Positions 12,486 to 14,879 of a stretch of DNA of 14,879 nt are shown piece by piece (the first letter of the stretch is position 1; each line of letters starts with the position of its first letter). Location of the stretch: contig JAQVPT010000056.1 of NCBI GenBank assembly GCA_028701945.1, forward strand, positions 1 to 14,879, written 5' to 3'. The position numbers and the translations under genes are program-made. The notes beneath the pieces were generated by a model, which saw only the letters and a program-made list of their open reading frames with translations, searched no databases and was not told where the DNA came from. This DNA is from Bacteroidales bacterium (lineage in GTDB: Bacteria; Bacteroidota; Bacteroidia; Bacteroidales; ML635J-15).

Positions 12486-14879
12486 ATGAACTTAGACAAT
12501 TATACAATCAAAGCACAAGAGGTAATTGAGGCATCAGTACTCAAGGCTAAAGAAAATAAAAATCAAGCAATTGAAACTGGGCATTTATTACTTGCTGTGC
12601 TTGATGACAAAGATGGAATTATAAACATGATTTTATCTAAACTAGAAATTGACAGACGGACATTTGAAACGGCAACATTAAGCATAGTAAATTCATATCC
12701 AAAAGTTGAAGGCGGCTCTCCATATCTTTCAAAAAACTCTCAAGCGGTATTGCAAGATTCTCAAAAAATCAAAAATACGTTTGGGGACAAATTTGTTTCA
12801 CTAGAACATATTGTCATCGCACTTGCATCATCAAAAGATACAATAGGACAAATGATGCAAGATGCAGGCTTAAAAAAAGACTATCTAAAAAAAGCAATTC
12901 TTGATTTAAGAAAAGGCAGTACAATCAATTCTCAAACAGCAGAAGAAACTTACGATTCTCTAAACCGATATGCCATAAATCTCAACGAAAGAGCACAAAG
13001 CGGAAAATTAGACCCTGTAATCGGGAGAGACGAAGAGATTAGACGTATTCTTCAAATAATTTCGCGAAGAACAAAGAATAATCCGCTATTAATTGGAGAG
13101 CCAGGAGTTGGTAAAACTGCAATTGCAGAAGGACTTGCACATAGGATAATTAAAGGCGATGTTCCAGATACTCTTAAATCAAAGCAAATATATTCTTTAG
13201 ATATGGGACTTTTAATCGCAGGAGCAAAATATCAAGGTGAATTTGAAGAAAGACTTAAAGCTGTTATCAAAGAAGTGGTAACAAGCGATGGCGAAATAGT
13301 GCTTTTTATTGACGAAATACACACTCTTGTTGGAGCCGGACAAACACAAGGAGCAATGGATGCTGCTAATATCCTTAAACCTGCTTTAGCTCGTGGCGAA
13401 CTTAGAGCTATTGGAGCAACTACACTTAATGAGTATCAAAAATATTTTGAAAAAGATAAAGCACTTGAACGTAGATTTCAAACTGTTTTAATTGATGAAC
13501 CTAATGTTATTGATGCTGTTTCAATTTTGCGTGGATTAAAAGAAAAATACGAGACTCACCATAAAGTTAGAATCCTTGACGAAGCTATTGTATCAGCAGT
13601 AGAACTTTCGTATCGTTACATAACCAACCGTTTTTTACCCGACAAGGCTATCGACCTCATTGACGAAGCCGCCTCAAAACTTAGATTAGAAGTAAACTCT
13701 GTACCTGAAGAAATTGACGTTCTAAATCGTAAAATTCAGCAATTAGAAATCGAAAAAGAAGCCATTAAGCGTGAAAAAGATAAGATAAAAATAGAAGATA
13801 TTCAAAAACAGCTATCAAATCTTAACGAAGAACGCAATGCTCTTACCGCAAAATGGAAAGAGGAAAAAGTCATAATAGATAGCATTCAAACTGAGAAACA
13901 AAATATCGAAAACTACAAACTCCAGGCTGAGCAAGCCGAACGCAGTGGAGATTATGGCAAAGTTGCAGAATTTAGATATGGTAAAATAGTCGAAAGTCAA
14001 AGAAACATTGAAGAACAAAAGCAAAACTTATCAAAAATTCAAGGCGAACACGCACTTGTCAATGAAGTTGTAAACTCCGAAGATATTGCAGAAATTGTTA
14101 GCAAATGGACAGGAATACCTGTCAGCAAAATGGTATTAAGCGAGCGAGAAAAACTACTTAGATTAGAAGATGAACTTCACAAAAGAGTAATTGGACAAGA
14201 CGATGCAATTACTGCTGTGGCTGATGCTGTCAGACGTTCTCGTGCAGGATTGCAAGATGAGGAAAAACCTATCGGTTCGTTTATTTTCTTAGGCTCAACA
14301 GGAGTTGGCAAAACCGAGTTGGCAAAAGCTCTTGCAGAATTTATGTTCGACGACGAACACATGATGACACGTATCGACATGAGCGAGTACCAAGAAAAAC
14401 ATACCGTGTCTCGTTTAATAGGAGCTCCTCCCGGATATGTTGGTTACGATGAAGGCGGACAATTAACCGAAGCTGTACGCCGGAAACCTTATTCTGTTGT
14501 TTTACTTGACGAAATCGAAAAAGCTCACCCCGATGTTTTTAATGTATTACTTCAAGTTTTAGATGACGGAAGATTAACAGACAATAAAGGGCGCACAGTA
14601 AACTTTAAAAACACTATTATTATTATGACTTCAAACATTGGGTCTCAATTTATACAGGAACAAATCGGGAAAGGCAATTTTGATAACGAAAAAATATCAA
14701 TCCAAGTTATGAATGCCTTAAAAGCTCACATACGTCCAGAGTTCCTAAATCGAGTTGATGACATTATAATGTTTACTCCTCTTACTCTCGAGCAAATAGC
14801 TGGTATTACAAAACTACAGATTAGCTTTATGGAGAAAAAATTGAATCAAGCAGGATACCAATTACAAATTAGTGATGAT
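12486..14879 (+). CDS. clpB: ClpB-type AAA+ disaggregase, 3'-truncated by the window edge
   Basis: The frame runs open from ATG 12486 to the last base, giving 798 codons; known ClpB proteins are about 860 residues, so roughly the last 60 are missing. With DnaK, ClpB threads proteins out of aggregates by ATP-driven translocation through a hexameric ring in the cytoplasm. The Clp_N double repeat spans about 1-145. NBD1 has Walker A GEPGVGKT (204-211) and Walker B LFIDE with Asp276-Glu277; the pore-loop AKYQGEFEERLK follows Walker A. A coiled-coil middle domain lies at about 400-530, rich in Glu, Lys and Gln. NBD2 has Walker A GSTGVGKT (603-610) and Walker B VLLDE with Asp675-Glu676, plus the pore motif GAPPGYVGYDEGG. 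The middle domain marks it as ClpB rather than ClpA or ClpC. No heat-shock operator is visible. Confidence 0.96.
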   Translation, partial: MNLDNYTIKAQEVIEASVLKAKENKNQAIETGHLLLAVLDDKDGIINMILSKLEIDRRTFETATLSIVNSYPKVEGGSPYLSKNSQAVLQDSQKIKNTFGDKFVSLEHIVIALASSKDTIGQMMQDAGLKKDYLKKAILDLRKGSTINSQTAEETYDSLNRYAINLNERAQSGKLDPVIGRDEEIRRILQIISRRTKNNPLLIGEPGVGKTAIAEGLAHRIIKGDVPDTLKSKQIYSLDMGLLIAGAKYQGEFEERLKAVIKEVVTSDGEIVLFIDEIHTLVGAGQTQGAMDAANILKPALARGELRAIGATTLNEYQKYFEKDKALERRFQTVLIDEPNVIDAVSILRGLKEKYETHHKVRILDEAIVSAVELSYRYITNRFLPDKAIDLIDEAASKLRLEVNSVPEEIDVLNRKIQQLEIEKEAIKREKDKIKIEDIQKQLSNLNEERNALTAKWKEEKVIIDSIQTEKQNIENYKLQAEQAERSGDYGKVAEFRYGKIVESQRNIEEQKQNLSKIQGEHALVNEVVNSEDIAEIVSKWTGIPVSKMVLSEREKLLRLEDELHKRVIGQDDAITAVADAVRRSRAGLQDEEKPIGSFIFLGSTGVGKTELAKALAEFMFDDEHMMTRIDMSEYQEKHTVSRLIGAPPGYVGYDEGGQLTEAVRRKPYSVVLLDEIEKAHPDVFNVLLQVLDDGRLTDNKGRTVNFKNTIIIMTSNIGSQFIQEQIGKGNFDNEKISIQVMNALKAHIRPEFLNRVDDIIMFTPLTLEQIAGITKLQISFMEKKLNQAGYQLQISDD

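Noticed and set aside
13815..14380. Minus-strand ORFs
   Set aside because: Both are antisense to clpB, whose domain motifs are continuous across the region.

Overview
The window looks like chromosomal DNA of an anaerobic, fermentative member of the Bacteroidota. Coding DNA is AT-rich, several genes are preceded by the Bacteroidota -7 promoter box (TAnnTTTG), Shine-Dalgarno sequences are mostly absent, and two proteins resemble the Bacteroidota-specific gliding/type IX secretion proteins GldK/PorK and GldN/PorN. A [FeFe]-hydrogenase at the left edge points to anaerobic H2 metabolism. Both edges cut a gene: the hydrogenase lacks its 5' end and clpB lacks its 3' end.

Layout. 1-1321: 3' part of a hydA-type hydrogenase and its terminator. 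1399-4401: two short plus-strand units with near-identical promoter boxes, a MarR regulator with an AhpD-like membrane-tailed protein, then a MacB/FtsX-type permease overlapping a small secreted protein. 4394-6138: a tightly packed minus-strand operon of a PPP/ApaH-like phosphoesterase, an AlbA_2 (Schlafen-type) DNA-binding-domain protein and a Nudix hydrolase. 6166-6215: hairpin with T runs on both sides. 6227-7456: ornithine aminotransferase rocD. 7457-8199: no convincing gene, but a GC-richer block whose ends pair and which contains several strong hairpins. 8200-9069: predicted outer-membrane beta-barrel protein. 9093-10975: minus-strand operon of a possible 27-residue lipoprotein, a short FGE-fold PorK/GldK-like protein and a MORN-plus-GldN/PorN-like protein. 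10976-12485: gene-free, with small repeats and a striking tandem array of a 443-bp unit rich in GTCC hairpins. 12486-14879: clpB.

The most unusual parts are the miniature PorK/PorN-like operon lying apart from any PorL/PorM genes, the phosphoesterase-AlbA_2-Nudix operon, the unclassified structured block at 7596-7861, and the 443-bp tandem repeats. Functions given for these are inferences from motifs read by eye; no database or folding program was used.
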